64,000 nt of DNA, from positions 8,169,030-8,233,029 of the forward strand of contig NC_054877.1 in NCBI RefSeq assembly GCF_018320785.1. The letters are read 5' to 3'. The notes below the pieces were generated by a model. It was not told the DNA's origin and made no database searches. It saw nothing but the letters and a program-made list of their open reading frames with translations. This document shows, piece after piece, positions 1-10,858 of the stretch; position 1 is the stretch's first letter; the number at the start of each line of letters is the position of its first letter. This DNA is from Cheilinus undulatus (lineage: Eukaryota > Chordata > Actinopteri > Labriformes > Labridae). Made by a program: the position numbers and the translations under genes.

Positions 1-1
1 G

Positions 2-295
2 GTCCACACGGGCGAGAAGCCGTTCGTCTGCGCGCTCTGCGGAAAATGCTTCTCCGACTCCAGCAACCTGAAACGTCACCAGAGCGTCCACACGGGAGAG
101 AAACGCTACGGCTGCGTGCACTGCGGCAAACGCTTCGCCCAGTCGGGATCGCTCAAGGTCCACATGAGCGTCCACACAGACTGCAAACAGTTCAGGTGTT
201 TGCAATGCGGCAAGACCTTCATCTCCAGCAGCCACCTGCGACGCCACTTAGCCTCACACGCCAGAGAGAAACAGTTAACGCAAACATTGCAATGA
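2..295 (+). CDS. C2H2 zinc-finger protein, 3' end (partial)
   Basis: This is the last 97 codons of a Kruppel-type zinc-finger gene, entering the window in frame and ending at TGA 293-295. Three C2H2 fingers are visible, each with C-x2-C, a conserved F and L, and H-x3-H: they begin at [16 protein letters not shown] and CLQCGKTF. The first two linkers are the classic HTGEK type; the third is degenerate (HTDCKQ). A basic tail of about 14 residues follows the last finger. Such proteins bind DNA in the nucleus and usually act as transcription regulators. The coding part is much richer in G and C than the DNA after it, as expected for a terminal finger-coding exon. Which zinc-finger gene it is cannot be told, because the N-terminal domain lies outside the window. 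It points toward tmem71 (tail to tail). Confidence 0.93.
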   Translation, partial: VHTGEKPFVCALCGKCFSDSSNLKRHQSVHTGEKRYGCVHCGKRFAQSGSLKVHMSVHTDCKQFRCLQCGKTFISSSHLRRHLASHAREKQLTQTLQ

Positions 296-595
296 TAGAA
301 GTGGGATTATGGGAGTATGGTGCCAAAATAGGATAGATCCTGCAGGTGCTACAGGTGTAAATGATAAAAAGACAGGCGAAACAACATATCAGCCTTTTAA
401 AATGTGTTTTATTTTGGTTGATTTAGAGACAGTTTTTTACGCAGGTGCTCTGCATTATAAAAGACTTTGTAAAAAGATGGACCAAGATAGAGTTTGAGAG
501 TTTTGGAGTCATTGCATGTGTTGGTTGTTTTATTATTTGCACATTTTAGTGAAATTTCCACAAAAGATGTTCAATAAAGAAGGATTACAGAGGGA
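296..595 (+). other. 3' UTR of the zinc-finger gene
   Basis: AT-rich sequence follows the stop without any further open frame of note. It runs to the AATAAA at 573-578, and cleavage would be expected about 10-25 bases after it. The boundary is inferred. Confidence 0.6.
573..578 (+). terminator. Poly(A) signal AATAAA
   Basis: A canonical AATAAA lies about 280 bases after the zinc-finger stop codon, in the right orientation. It is the first good signal after that stop. Confidence 0.6.
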
Positions 596-1029
596 ACCTG
601 TGTCAAAATGTTTTTTCTAAAAGATCTATTTTGAAGTTTCTATCATTTACTAAGTTTATTCTTGCTTCTGCTCCCTTTTATTGAATGGAGACAGCTGAGG
701 TTGTTTTGGCATCTGATCAGGAGGCCTTCTTTGGGGGTATGCCATGAGATTAGAGGGTTACTGAGGTCTGTTGAGCCTAATGTCAGAGTTTCCAGTGTCT
801 TAAAGCTGGTTAACTGAGTCTGACCGTGCTAACTGCATCTAAACTCAACCTGTTCAGTCTGGGCCATGTGTTTGTCATCATCTTCAAGCACCACCACTTT
901 GATAAAGTTTATAGTTTGCTCGGGTTTAGTAGTTAAACTTCCATATAGTCTGGATTCATCTCATACAAACTGAAACACTTAGTCTTTTTTGTTTGAATCT
1001 TGGTGATTACCCTTACAGCTCATTAACAT

Positions 1030-1650
1030 CAAAAATCCACTATGATGGAGAAGACTGCTGACTTGACACTTGTCCATGCTGCAATCGTTAATGCCCTCCA
1101 TGAAGAGGGTAAGCCACAGAAGGTCACTGCTGATAGGGCCGGCTGTTCTCAGAGGCTGTATCAAAGCAGGTTCATGGAAAGTTGACAGAAGGGAAAAGAG
1201 TGGTAAGAAAAGGAGTACAAGCAACAGGGACGAGCTCAGCCTTCAGGAGACTGGGGATCAAGAGCCACCACACAGACGGGTCCAGCAGATGGACTACAAG
1301 TGTGGTGTTCCTAGTGTGATACCACTCCTGAACCACACTGTCATCATCAGCTTCTCACTTTGGCAAAGGAGAAGAACTGGGCTGCTGCTCGGAGATCCAA
1401 AGTCTTCTTTTCAGATGGAAGTAAATTTAGCATGTCATTTGGAAATCAAGGTCCCCGAGTCCGAAGATTTTAGAGGCACGGAATCCAAGGAGCTTGAATT
1501 CCAGTGTTTTCAGTCTCGAGTCAACACTGTCAGCTGTCTACAAGGAAATATTAAAGACCTTAGTGCTTCCATCTACTGAGAAGCTTCACATAAATTCTGG
1601 TTTCCTTTTCCAGTAGGACTTGGCACCTGCCCACAGTGAAGCCAAAACTA
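1030..1650 (+). pseudogene. Decayed Tc1-like transposase fragment
   Basis: Conceptual translation from the ATG at 1044 begins MEKTADLTLV and continues with HEEGKPQKVTADRAGCSQ, the helix-turn-helix start of a fish Tc1-like transposase. Further on, AKEKNWAAARRSKVFFSDGSKF matches the region around the first catalytic D (normally SDESKF), and QGPRV follows. The frame then shifts, a central block is missing, and the tail resumes near 1600 with a DLAPAHS motif after an in-frame stop (the QQDLAPAHT region with the second catalytic D). The copy is dead: frameshifts, stops and an internal deletion. A longer open frame at 1070-1579 reads the same DNA in the wrong frame. It is cut off at 1651 by a hAT-like end. 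Confidence 0.8.
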
Positions 1651-1795
1651 CAGAGGTGGAAAAAGTACACAACTATTGTACTCAAGTAGAAGTACGTTTA
1701 CTCTGGTTAAAATTTTACTTCAGTAAAAATAAAAATGCTGGTCTATAAAAGTAAAAGTGTTTAAAGTTTACTCTAAGTACTGAGAAGCTACTGGG
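1651..1795 (+). mobile_element. hAT (Tol2-like) terminus fragment
   Basis: It begins CAGAGGTGGAAAAAGTAC and is followed by many AAGTA and TTTACT subterminal motifs, as at the end of Tol2-type hAT elements. It abuts the decayed Tc1 sequence exactly at 1651. No convincing matching right end or 8-bp target duplication was found, so it is probably truncated. Confidence 0.55.
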
Positions 1796-1849
1796 AATGA
1801 TCTTTCCTTATCGGCAATAACAAGAAAATAGATCTTCAACCACAGAATC

Positions 1850-2291
1850 AGCAGGAACATTTTTATGAAATTGTTCCAGTTTTCACATGCAGTTTGTTGC
1901 AAATTGGTGAACCGGTCAGTATTCACCTCTGTGAGACTCTACCCCTCTGAAATGCTCCCTTTATGTCACGTCTAGACATGTTACGTCCTGTTGTCAATTC
2001 ACCAAATTAGTTGCAAAATGCTCTTCCGGCTGTTGTTCCTTATTACGGCTTACTTTTCCAGCCTTTTGTTCCCCTGTCCCTACTACTTTTTTGAGATACA
2101 TTAGTGTCATAAAATTCAAAATGACCTAAAAAAATTTTCATTGAATGGTAAAATGTCTCATTTTCAACAGCTGATATGTTATTTATGTTCTATTGTGAAT
2201 AAAACTTGAATTAATGAGATCTGACAATCATTGCATTTTGTTTTATTAAAATTCTACACAGCGCCCCAACTTTTTTGGAATTTGGGTTATA
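1850..2291 (+). repeat. Common teleost interspersed repeat, 3' part
   Basis: The stretch ends with the block ACAGCGCCCCAACTTTTTTG then GAATTTGGGTTATA. Before it come AATTCAAAATGACCTAA, ATGGTAAAATGTCTCA and TATTGTGAATAAAA. I recognise this series of blocks as the tail of a repeat seen many times in fish genomes, but I cannot name its superfamily with confidence. No coding remains are seen. Confidence 0.5.
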
Positions 2292-2618
2292 AATGAAGAT
2301 GTAAAGGTTGAGACTGTCGTCTTTAAAGCAGGGTGGTTAAAGAGTGGTGGATAACCAAAAAGACAGCATGAAAATATTAATGATGCAATGATGAACAGCA
2401 CAACACGCCCATGATAATGTGCTGAGCAACAACATAAATGCAACCATCATCTTAGGAAACAGACCTAGAATAAGATGTCTGCATGCATGTCCTCCCTGAT
2501 GTGTTTGTTTTGTTTGTCTCTTCTTCAATCATGAAGTTTTGAGTTATGATTTCTCCCTAAAGAGGTGGTATTGGTGCATCCACATGTTGGACCAGTCAAG
2601 TTGTCAGAGCTTTAAAAT

Positions 2619-4903
2619 ACAGTGGCCCTGAGAGCTCACAGCACTGCAACTTAAGAAAACACATGCAAAAAGACAAAACACAAGCAAATTAAGAAAACAT
2701 CTTCATCAATTTGACAACACATGCGCAGCATTTAGAAAACGCGCTGCAAAGACCACAACACATTAGAAAAATGCGCTGCAAATAGACCGCAACACAACAC
2801 ATTAGAAAAACGCGCTGCAAATAGACTGCAACACAACGAAAGTGTTTACAGAGGACACTTAAAATGATGCACACGTCCGGACACGCTTATTGATGTTGTT
2901 GACCATAGATATGGATACGTAGATGACGTGTCCACAGCTATTAAACGTAGCTGCTCTGCATCGGCCGGTCCGCCATCTTGGAACTGGCGGGATTAGTGAA
3001 AGCTCAATATAAACAAGCCCACTTCGCCTGTAAAATCCGCCCTACCTTGCTTAATCCTGAACCGATCTACATGACTTTTGTTTTGTTATAAAGCTGAAAG
3101 CTTGAACATCATACTGATTACTTACTAGAGTTAAATCGAGGTACTTATTGTGGGTCTGATCAACTTTAAATTAAAAATCCTATTATGTCTATGATATGTA
3201 CAGGGAACATGTGTAATTGAATATTTAGAATTTATAATTAGATAGTTTTTGTTTCCCCAAATAGATTTATATAGGTAATTTCTCTTCCTCTCATCTTGCA
3301 ACTGGTCTTTAATCTAGGCTACATGTAGGCATACACTGGGAGTCGTCACGCCCTTTCTCACCTGATGTATTTTGAGTTTGCAGTGCATATTAGCCATGTG
3401 AGGACACAACGGCCGATCTCGGCTTAATTACTCATGCAGGGGATGAATTTCTGACTTAAACTCCCGCAGAGCTAGTAGATTCCAGTAAAATTTTCTGAGT
3501 GAATCATCAGATGGGAGGCAGAGAGACAGAGAGAGCTACATGAGGAAAACTAAAGTCTCAACAGGTAAAAGTCCCGACGAGTCACGTGATTTCTAATTTC
3601 TCATGATTTTCTTCTTTATGGTACAACAAAAAGTGGCAAAACAAAGAAGGAAAGAGCAAAGTCAAAGCTGAATGTTCCTGGCTTCTTTGATCATCTTTAT
3701 GTTGTCTAAAAAGCCTAAATCAAACTGATACACTGTCTGTACAGCGCGGTGCACACTGACTCTCTCTCTCTGCGGTGCATATAATAATGCTTATCGTCAA
3801 AACGAGAGAATTTTCCTGCATTTAAGTCAAATACCAGTCTTCTGATGACTGATTTATTGGTTTGTGGGATAGCAGAAAATTAGGCTAATATATTTTTGGA
3901 GTGGGCGATAAGAACTGCGTGCTTTACTAACGCCAACAAAAAAAAAATAGATCACCTAGTTGTATATTTTAAGTATTGTATTTAATGACATTAAAATAAC
4001 ACTGAGTAAAAAAATAGATACTTAAAGCCAGGAGGTGCTTTCTGCCAGCAACATTAAAATGACCAGTCTGGCTTTTCACAATCAGATGATGGTCAGTATT
4101 ACACATAGTGAAAGATTCCACATTTACTTCCAAAACAGCGGGTGCATTGTACTTTAAATAAGGTAACAACTTATAATAAACAACCCGGTCGGAAGTCCTG
4201 TACATATTTAAAGCCAGACCACTAACATCAGAGCAAGAAACCCATCGTATCTGTGGGCGTCAGCAAAGGAAGTTGGCTTTTTCGATGCTGTCTGCCCTTG
4301 TAACTCTGTTGCACTCTCACTCTTTTGCCCGCGCCAAGATGGCGGCCCCACAGACGTACCGTCAGATAGCGAACGCGTCATCTACGTCTTGACATCTATG
4401 TTGTTGACTGGATTTTGAGTTACAGTGGTGTTGGAAAATAAGATAAAAAGTGTTTTTGATTAATTTTAACATTGTGATCGCATGATTCAGATATTAGCCT
4501 ACTGCAGTGATCTGCTGTTAAACTATCGTTAGCCTTTTGCTTTTAATTAGCCTGCTAATTCTCATAACCTGATGAAATAATACACACGGTTAATTCACTG
4601 TAAAACCATAGACTGTATCCGCATCAACAACATCAACAAGCGTGTCCGGATGTGTGCATCACTTTTAAGTGTCCTCTGGAAACACTTCCGTTGTGTTGCG
4701 GTCTATTTGCAGCTCGTTTTTCTAATGTGTTGTGGTCTATTTGCATCGTGTTTTTCTAATGTGTTGTGGTCTTTGCAGCGTGTTTTCTAAATGCTGGGCA
4801 TGTGTTGTCAAATTGATGAAGATGTTTTCTTAATTTGCTTGTGTTTTGTCTTTTTGCATGTGTTTTCTTAAGTTGCAGTGCTGTGAGCTCTCAGGGCCAC
4901 CGT
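2619..4903. mobile_element. Foldback (long-TIR) element, interrupted by a nested insertion
   Basis: The left arm (2619-about 2903) and right arm (about 4623-4903) are inverted copies of each other, about 280 bases long and almost identical by eye. The ends read CAGTGGCCCTGAGAGCTCAC and, inverted, CGGTGGCCCTGAGAGCTCAC. A TA dinucleotide flanks each end (2618-2619 and 4903-4904), which suggests TA target duplication. Each arm contains short tandem units of the type ACATTAGAAAAACGCGCTGC. Many arm differences are CG to CA or TG, as expected for methylated CpG decay. Without the inner insertion (2904-4400) the element is about 780 bp with no coding capacity, so it is non-autonomous. Family not assigned. 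Confidence 0.75.
2904..4400. mobile_element. Nested non-autonomous element inside the foldback element
   Basis: It is flanked by a perfect 8-bp direct repeat TTGTTGAC (2896-2903 and 4401-4408), the target-duplication length of hAT elements. The ends are inverted: CATAGATATGGATACGTAGA on the left, and on the right read backwards CATAGATGTCAAGACGTAGA. Further in, both sides carry GTAGATGACG and CCGCCATCTTGG. The 1,497-bp interior has no credible open frame. It landed exactly where the left arm of the outer element ends. Confidence 0.65.
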
Positions 4904-6290
4904 AATAAAACCATGCAGGTAACAGTGGTAAAGAAATAAATACACAGTTTGTACTGAAACATATTAAATAGATGAGCAGTCATTTATTTTAACTTCTGAT
5001 ATAACAAAACATCTTGCACAATAACTGAGAAAACGCTGTAAAAATCAGATCCTTAAACTTAGCTTCCTAAAAAAAGCCGAAAACGGCAAATATGCATCAT
5101 CCAAACCACTTAACGAATACTTGGTTAATTGATTTAATTGTAAAAGCGTTATCAACACTCAGAGATATACAGCTTTATCCTTACAGGAGCAAACTTGTTC
5201 ATCTATGCTTCCCATCATCTCTCACGATTCTTATAAAACTCAACTTTGAGCTTCGTTTAAGGTTTAATTTTCACTGTTTTCAAAGCAGATGATTATTTAT
5301 TAGACATTTAACATGAATACAGTACAGTGTAATAATAAAAAATAACATACATTATAAGTGCCGTCACACACACAGTGTCACATTTCCACATTTGGAAAGC
5401 TGTGCAGTCTAAATCAAGCTCAGTACAACATTTCACAACATTTTATCACATTACAAACACACAAGAGCTTATCTAGGGGTTAATATTCATAAAAGTGAAT
5501 TCAAATTAAAGGGGGTTACCTCCCAGAAATATTGCAGTCAATTTCACCTCATAAAACAAAGACAAACAAACTTGATCCTCTTTTAGTTTCATTTAAAGCT
5601 GCTAAAATGCTCTCTGCAGAACAGAGGTGGTTTCATTTACACAAGCTGTGGGAGCTCCTCAGTGGAGTGGCGTTTGTGTCCGTCTCGTGAATATAAGTCA
5701 AATATTTCGCTTTTTTTTGGTCACAAACTCCTGAGATTAACACCCGGCTTTATTTTCAGCCTTAATATAGAAACTAGTGGCTAAAAGCTTCTTAGTGAAC
5801 GAGTTAGCATGCATAGGAATGAAGAGCTACAGCTGTAGCTCACGTAGGCAGTTTAGCCGGACTACTGTCTGCTATGCTTAGCTTGCATGCAGTCCAACTT
5901 CCAGGTCAGCTCAGTGCAGAGGCTGTGGAGCGTGCTCAGAACAGACTTACATGTTTACAGGCATTTTAGAAGTCTAGTTTAAGTCAGACTAACACAATAC
6001 TTCAACTTTCCTCATCTGCATGTAAACATAGACAGTCGCTACAACTGACTCCTTTGTCCATGTATGAATAAACACAGCTTTAAATGCAAAGTATTAATTC
6101 ATGCATTGTTCTATTAAAATATAAGTAATATATAATCATTTATGATGTAGTATTGTTGATGTAACTCTTCCTGAATGTCTCATTTCTAAATATTTGGCAC
6201 TAAGTGAATAAAAACACATCAGACGATTCAGAAACGCTTCGTTTTCACACACAGACATCTGACCTTTAAACCCTCAGCCAGTGAGAGTAC
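4904..6290. other. Intergenic, nothing recognised
   Basis: AT-rich unique-looking sequence. The short open frame at 5092-5292 has no recognisable motif and ordinary composition for non-coding DNA. Confidence 0.5.
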
Positions 6291-6708
6291 AGTCCACAAA
6301 AACACACCTTTACATGTCTCTGAGGAAAAGTCCACAAAAACACACCTTTACATGTCTCTGAGGAAAAGTCCACAAAAACACACCTTTACATGTCTCTGAG
6401 GAAAAGTCCACAAAAACACACCTTTACATGTCTCTGAGGAAAAGTCCACAAAAACACACCTTTACATGTCTCTGAGGAAAAGTCCACAAAAGCACACCTT
6501 TACATGTCTCTGAGGAAAAGTCCACAAAAACACACCTTTACATGTCTCTGAGGAAAAGTCCACAAAAACACACCTTTACATGTCTCTGAGGAAACGTCCA
6601 CAAAAACACACCTTTACATGTCTCTGAGGAAACGTCCACAAAAACACACCTTTACATGTCTCTGAGGAAACGTCCACAAAAACACACCTTTACATGTCTC
6701 TGGGGAAA
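6291..6708. repeat. 38-bp minisatellite, 11 tandem units
   Basis: Units start at 6291 and every 38 bases up to 6671. The unit begins AGTCCACAAAAACACACC and ends TTTACATGTCTCTGAGGAAA. The copies are almost perfect: unit 6 has one A to G change, units 9-11 begin CGTCC in place of AGTCC, and the last unit ends TGGGGAAA. The shared change in units 9-11 shows that a variant unit spread by local duplication. No spacers, so not a CRISPR array. Confidence 0.97.
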
Positions 6709-7115
6709 AGCTGATTTGTGCGTCACAGCTCAACTCTTCCTCCAGAGTGTTCTCTTGGCGTTTGAGCCCCAAATATGATTGAATTCTAACTTTATAAAGT
6801 TAAAACTTTATAAAGCCCTACAGTACTTATTTTTAAATGGCTAAGCCTCAGCCTCACTCATTTCCTGATATAAATGCTTGTTTGTTTTCCCTCGGATGGG
6901 AAAGACAGAGCCATCAACACTAAAAGCTGTTTTTTAATTCCTCAAACATACGGCTTCTATTAGAAAACATCTTTAAACCCTGCTTTTTTACTTGCGTGAA
7001 GAATTGAAATTAAAAAATGATTTTTCCTCACATTCAAGATTCCTGATCCCACAAAAAGATCCCAAAAACATCCTAGATCCAGATTTCTGTGACAGAGCCT
7101 CAGGGTATGAAAGAT
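6709..7115. other. Intergenic, nothing recognised
   Basis: AT-rich DNA between two tandem arrays, without a gene or a recognised repeat. Confidence 0.4.
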
Positions 7116-8800
7116 TCAGAGAATAAAGTCATAATAATATTAGAGAAAAGTCTCAAATCTTTTCACAATAAAGTTTAACCCCTTAAAGTCTGAATACACA
7201 AATAATAGCCAGGAATTTCTAAATTTTTTGGAACTGAAATGTTCATTTATCTTTCTACTGAAATAAAAAAAATCCAAATTTCCATAAAATTTAACAAATA
7301 TATTTTTAGTATCTCATTTCATTCATTAGGTTTTTTTGGTAACTGATAATCCACTTGAGGGCATTTTTTTTTATCATTTATCAGATTGTATTCAGAATTT
7401 TTTTTGAGTAATTTATTGAGCATATTGATTAGATAGAGGTATCATAAAAGTATGTATCAAATATGCGACAACAGGCATTAAGGGGTTAATACTTCTAAAT
7501 AATATGATTTGATGAGATTAAAGTTTAAACATAAAAAGAATAGATTGTTAATTCTGAAAAAATAATTTTGAGAGAGAATGAACTCATATTATATTAATGT
7601 ATGAAGTTTGTTAAAGAACATCATGATTAATGCAAAAAAGCCAGATAGTTAGGTTGTAATATTTCCAGGAGAAGTCATAATATTAACAGAGTAAAGTCAT
7701 TTTAATTCAAGATGTCTTCATTTAATAAGGTAAAAAACTTGATAAAAAGAATAAAGTAGCATTACTCTAAGAATTTTTTTCTGTTTATTTGGGGACAAAA
7801 GCCATAAAAATGATGCTATAAAGTTCTAATATTGGGAGATTATTGAAAGAATTAAGATGTAATATCTTTGGATAAAGTTGGACCCAACTAAAATTATGAT
7901 TTAAGAAAAAGTCCAGGAACTCCCTTAAATGTTTTAGAGGATAGATGAGTTGTATTTCAAAAAAATTTGAAATCATTACAAAATGAAAATGAAGTTGTAG
8001 AGACAAATAAAATTTATAGTTGTATAAGAATGAGTGGATAGACAATTGTGATATTTTAGAAAAAAATAAATACAACAAAAACAAAGTCTAAAGACAAAGT
8101 CTTGGGAAAAAATGTAAAAAATACAAAAAAGTAGCAAAATTTGGAGAATACATTCTTCCAATTACAAAAAAAGTTATTGAAAGACAAAATCGTGATTGTT
8201 TTTAGGAAAAAATGTCATATCTGCAAGAAAAAAGTTGTTATATTTCTATGTAGTTGTTACATTATTATATAAGAATTTTGTAATTTTTCAAAGAAACAAG
8301 TCAAAAATTAGGCAGTGAAGTCATGAGAGAATTTACATTGTCAATGATATTGTATAACTGTTATATATTGAGAGGAAGGTTGTAAGCTAACAGTCATTTG
8401 TTTGATTTTCTTACAAAAATTCCTAAAATCATAGAATAAAATTATTATTATAGGATAAAGCTGCAGTATTCCTAGAATCAAGCCAATTTTAACCTTCGCC
8501 TGGAAAGTTGTTGTCTTAAAATTTTTGTTTTATGAGAGAGTTGTAAAATTACAAAATATAGATTTAACAGAACAATAATGAAGGGAGTAGGTTGTAATAT
8601 TTTGAGGGAAAAAATGCATAATATTCAGAATACAACTAAAACAAAAGCCAAAGGAGAACAAAGTTGTGATTTCTTGAGGACAAAAGGTACTAAAAAAAAA
8701 TGTAAATTTTTGAATAATTAGTAATTTTGAGTAAAAAGTTGTAAAATCACAAAAATAAAATTGTGACAATAATATACAAAGTCACAGTTGGAGTTGTAAT
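7116..8800. repeat. Degenerate AT-rich tandem array
   Basis: Over about 1.7 kb, variants of a motif like GAATAAAGTTGTAATATTTT recur every 20-35 bases (for example near 7125, 7155, 7675, 7855, 8335 and 8765). The order and spacing are loose, as in an old minisatellite eroded by mutation. All open frames here come from this low-complexity sequence and are not genes. Confidence 0.6.
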
Positions 8801-10187
8801 ATAACAGGCGTATGGCAGACCTGATGACTTTATTCTCCTATTTCCTGAATCTGTCATATATTCCACGCTATTCTCACAGAAAAATGTTCCAGTCTTTACA
8901 AATCAAACTCCACCTGTTGTGGAGCTGTTTGATGTTTCAGCAGCATTTTAGGTTTAATCAAACACATCCCTGTATTATTATTATTAGTATTATTTTTCTG
9001 TATTTCTGCACTGCTGGTTGATTTAAAGGCACTTTGACACTGAAGAGTTTTACTACAACATGATCATTAACATTAAAACAGTGAGGATTAATGTCTTTTA
9101 TAGCTGCTGCTGTTAAAGCTGCACAAGAAAAACTGTATGCATGTCACTTTTATACTCCAATAACATGTTTTTATGTTTTCTCAGAGAGTTTTATGAGCTG
9201 CAGATGGCTTCATTAGAAGATTTTAGGAATGAAAGTCTCTAAATGAAGCGTGGGGTAAAGCTGCATCTATGAGAGAAGACAATGTGAGGCTCAGACTTCA
9301 TTGATTTACAAGGTTAATCTACATTTTTTCCAATTATTCACTCTGATTTCTATCAACTTCTTCCTGATAATATGTGTGCTTTATTAATGGCATTCGATTG
9401 GTTGACTGATTTCAACAGGAATCCGGGTCTTTTTAATTTATCCTGTGCAGCTTTAAAACACCAGGACTAATGTTTTATTTCTTTTTTAAATTTGTTGAAT
9501 CCATCCTTTTTTATTCAACTAATATCATTTTGGAGTAAAACTCTTCCGTTGGTCTCTAAACATAAATAATGGCACTACTGTCTGTTGGGGTTTTAAGGAG
9601 TTTTTGTGCATTTGTTATTCTTAAAAAAGTCACAGCTCTTGTTTAAAATAGGAGTGAGGCTTTTTAGTTTGTTTGCTGTTGGACCTGAATTTGTTCTTCA
9701 GACGAGTAAAATCAGATATTTGATCACTTTGGACAGCCCAAAAACAGCCAAGCTCACATCAACAATAAAATATACACATAGTAAGGTTGTCAACATCAAT
9801 CATTTTTGATACCACGTTATTTTTAAATCAGTAAAACTTCTGTTATTTTACTGAAATATTGAATAGAAAAGTACCAAAGCTTCTAAAAACTGCATCTAAG
9901 TAGACGGATGCAAACAATTGCTTTTGCACAGCTGCACACTGTCTAAGTTGCACAAATATGCTGGCAATGTTTCTTCTTTTAGCAATTCACACAGTGTGCA
10001 GCAATTTTTGATAATTAAACACACAAAACCACCTAACATCCGAGTGTCTAGGGCTTCTATTTTTGCTGCCAAACACATTTGAGAATTGTTTGTCTTATTA
10101 AGTATCACATTGATGCGTTAATTTTCTTGCATCTTGACAACCCTTACTAACAATATTTTGAAAACATATCAGGTACATTTGGACGAT
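8801..10187. other. Intergenic, nothing recognised
   Basis: AT-rich, without recognised repeats or coding signals. The part near 10,188 probably marks the end of the tmem71 3' UTR on the minus strand. Confidence 0.4.
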
Positions 10188-10193
10188 TTTATT
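10188..10193 (-). terminator. tmem71: Candidate poly(A) signal of tmem71
   Basis: TTTATT on the plus strand reads AATAAA on the minus strand, about 640 bases after the tmem71 stop codon. It is the first exact signal I noticed, and the use of this site is inferred. Confidence 0.35.
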
Positions 10194-10834
10194 CTAAACA
10201 TGATTTTTTTCTGTTTATCATATTTTTTAACCTACAGTAACATGTGCCCCCATGTTAATGAGCTCCTTCAGCTTTTAACAGAAACACACTGTCTGACTCG
10301 TCTCGTTTACACACCGGGAAAATCCACACATTAAATGCTGTGTTTTAGAGATTTAACGCAGAAAAAGCATGATCCAACATCCAGTGAATTTGTTAAAAAC
10401 GTCTCAGTTACGAATTCGACTACACAGGAAACAACTTTGAACAACTGTCTCTGCACAGTCAACACTTTTATAACTGGACTTCACCAACATGCAAACCTTC
10501 CCGGTGTTTTTCCTTTCAGTTAAAGGTGAATTATTTAGTATCCGCTTCATTTTAGCTGTAACAATCTATGAAATTCAGCCCTTCTGGTTAACACGCCAAC
10601 ACGTGTTTGGTTAAAGATCTACAATCAAAAAAGAGTTTCATTCAAACGTGTGTTGCTGTAAAATGTTTTCCAGAGCTCACTGTAACTTGGTCCTCTGAGT
10701 GCGACTCACATGCAAACACTTATTGAAATACTGAATATTTCTACTCTGTCCCGTCCCATCCTATGTTTCCTGTCTCTCTTCTAGTCTTACATCACAAACT
10801 TTGAAAACCTTCGCCCAGCATCTGGTGCTTCTTT

Positions 10835-10858
10835 TCACTCATTTCTTGATGTGATATC
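10835..10858 (-). CDS. tmem71: tmem71 coding exon 9 (terminal) with stop
   Basis: After the acceptor TTTTTTTCAG, eight codons (DITSRNE and TGA) end the protein. The rest of this exon downstream is 3' UTR. Confidence 0.8.
   Translation of the reverse strand, partial: DITSRNE

Noticed and set aside
1070-1579. A 169-codon open frame
   Set aside because: It reads the decayed Tc1 transposase sequence in a different frame; the frame starting at 1044 shows the known motifs.
1924-1931. CACCTCTG as the right end of the hAT fragment starting at 1651
   Set aside because: Flanking bases give no 8-bp duplication, and the surrounding sequence belongs to the other repeat ending at 2291.
6291-6708. CRISPR-like array
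   Set aside because: Units are directly joined with no spacers, and this is an animal genome.
7785-8769. Phe/Ile/Leu-rich open frames
   Set aside because: They follow from the AT-rich degenerate array.
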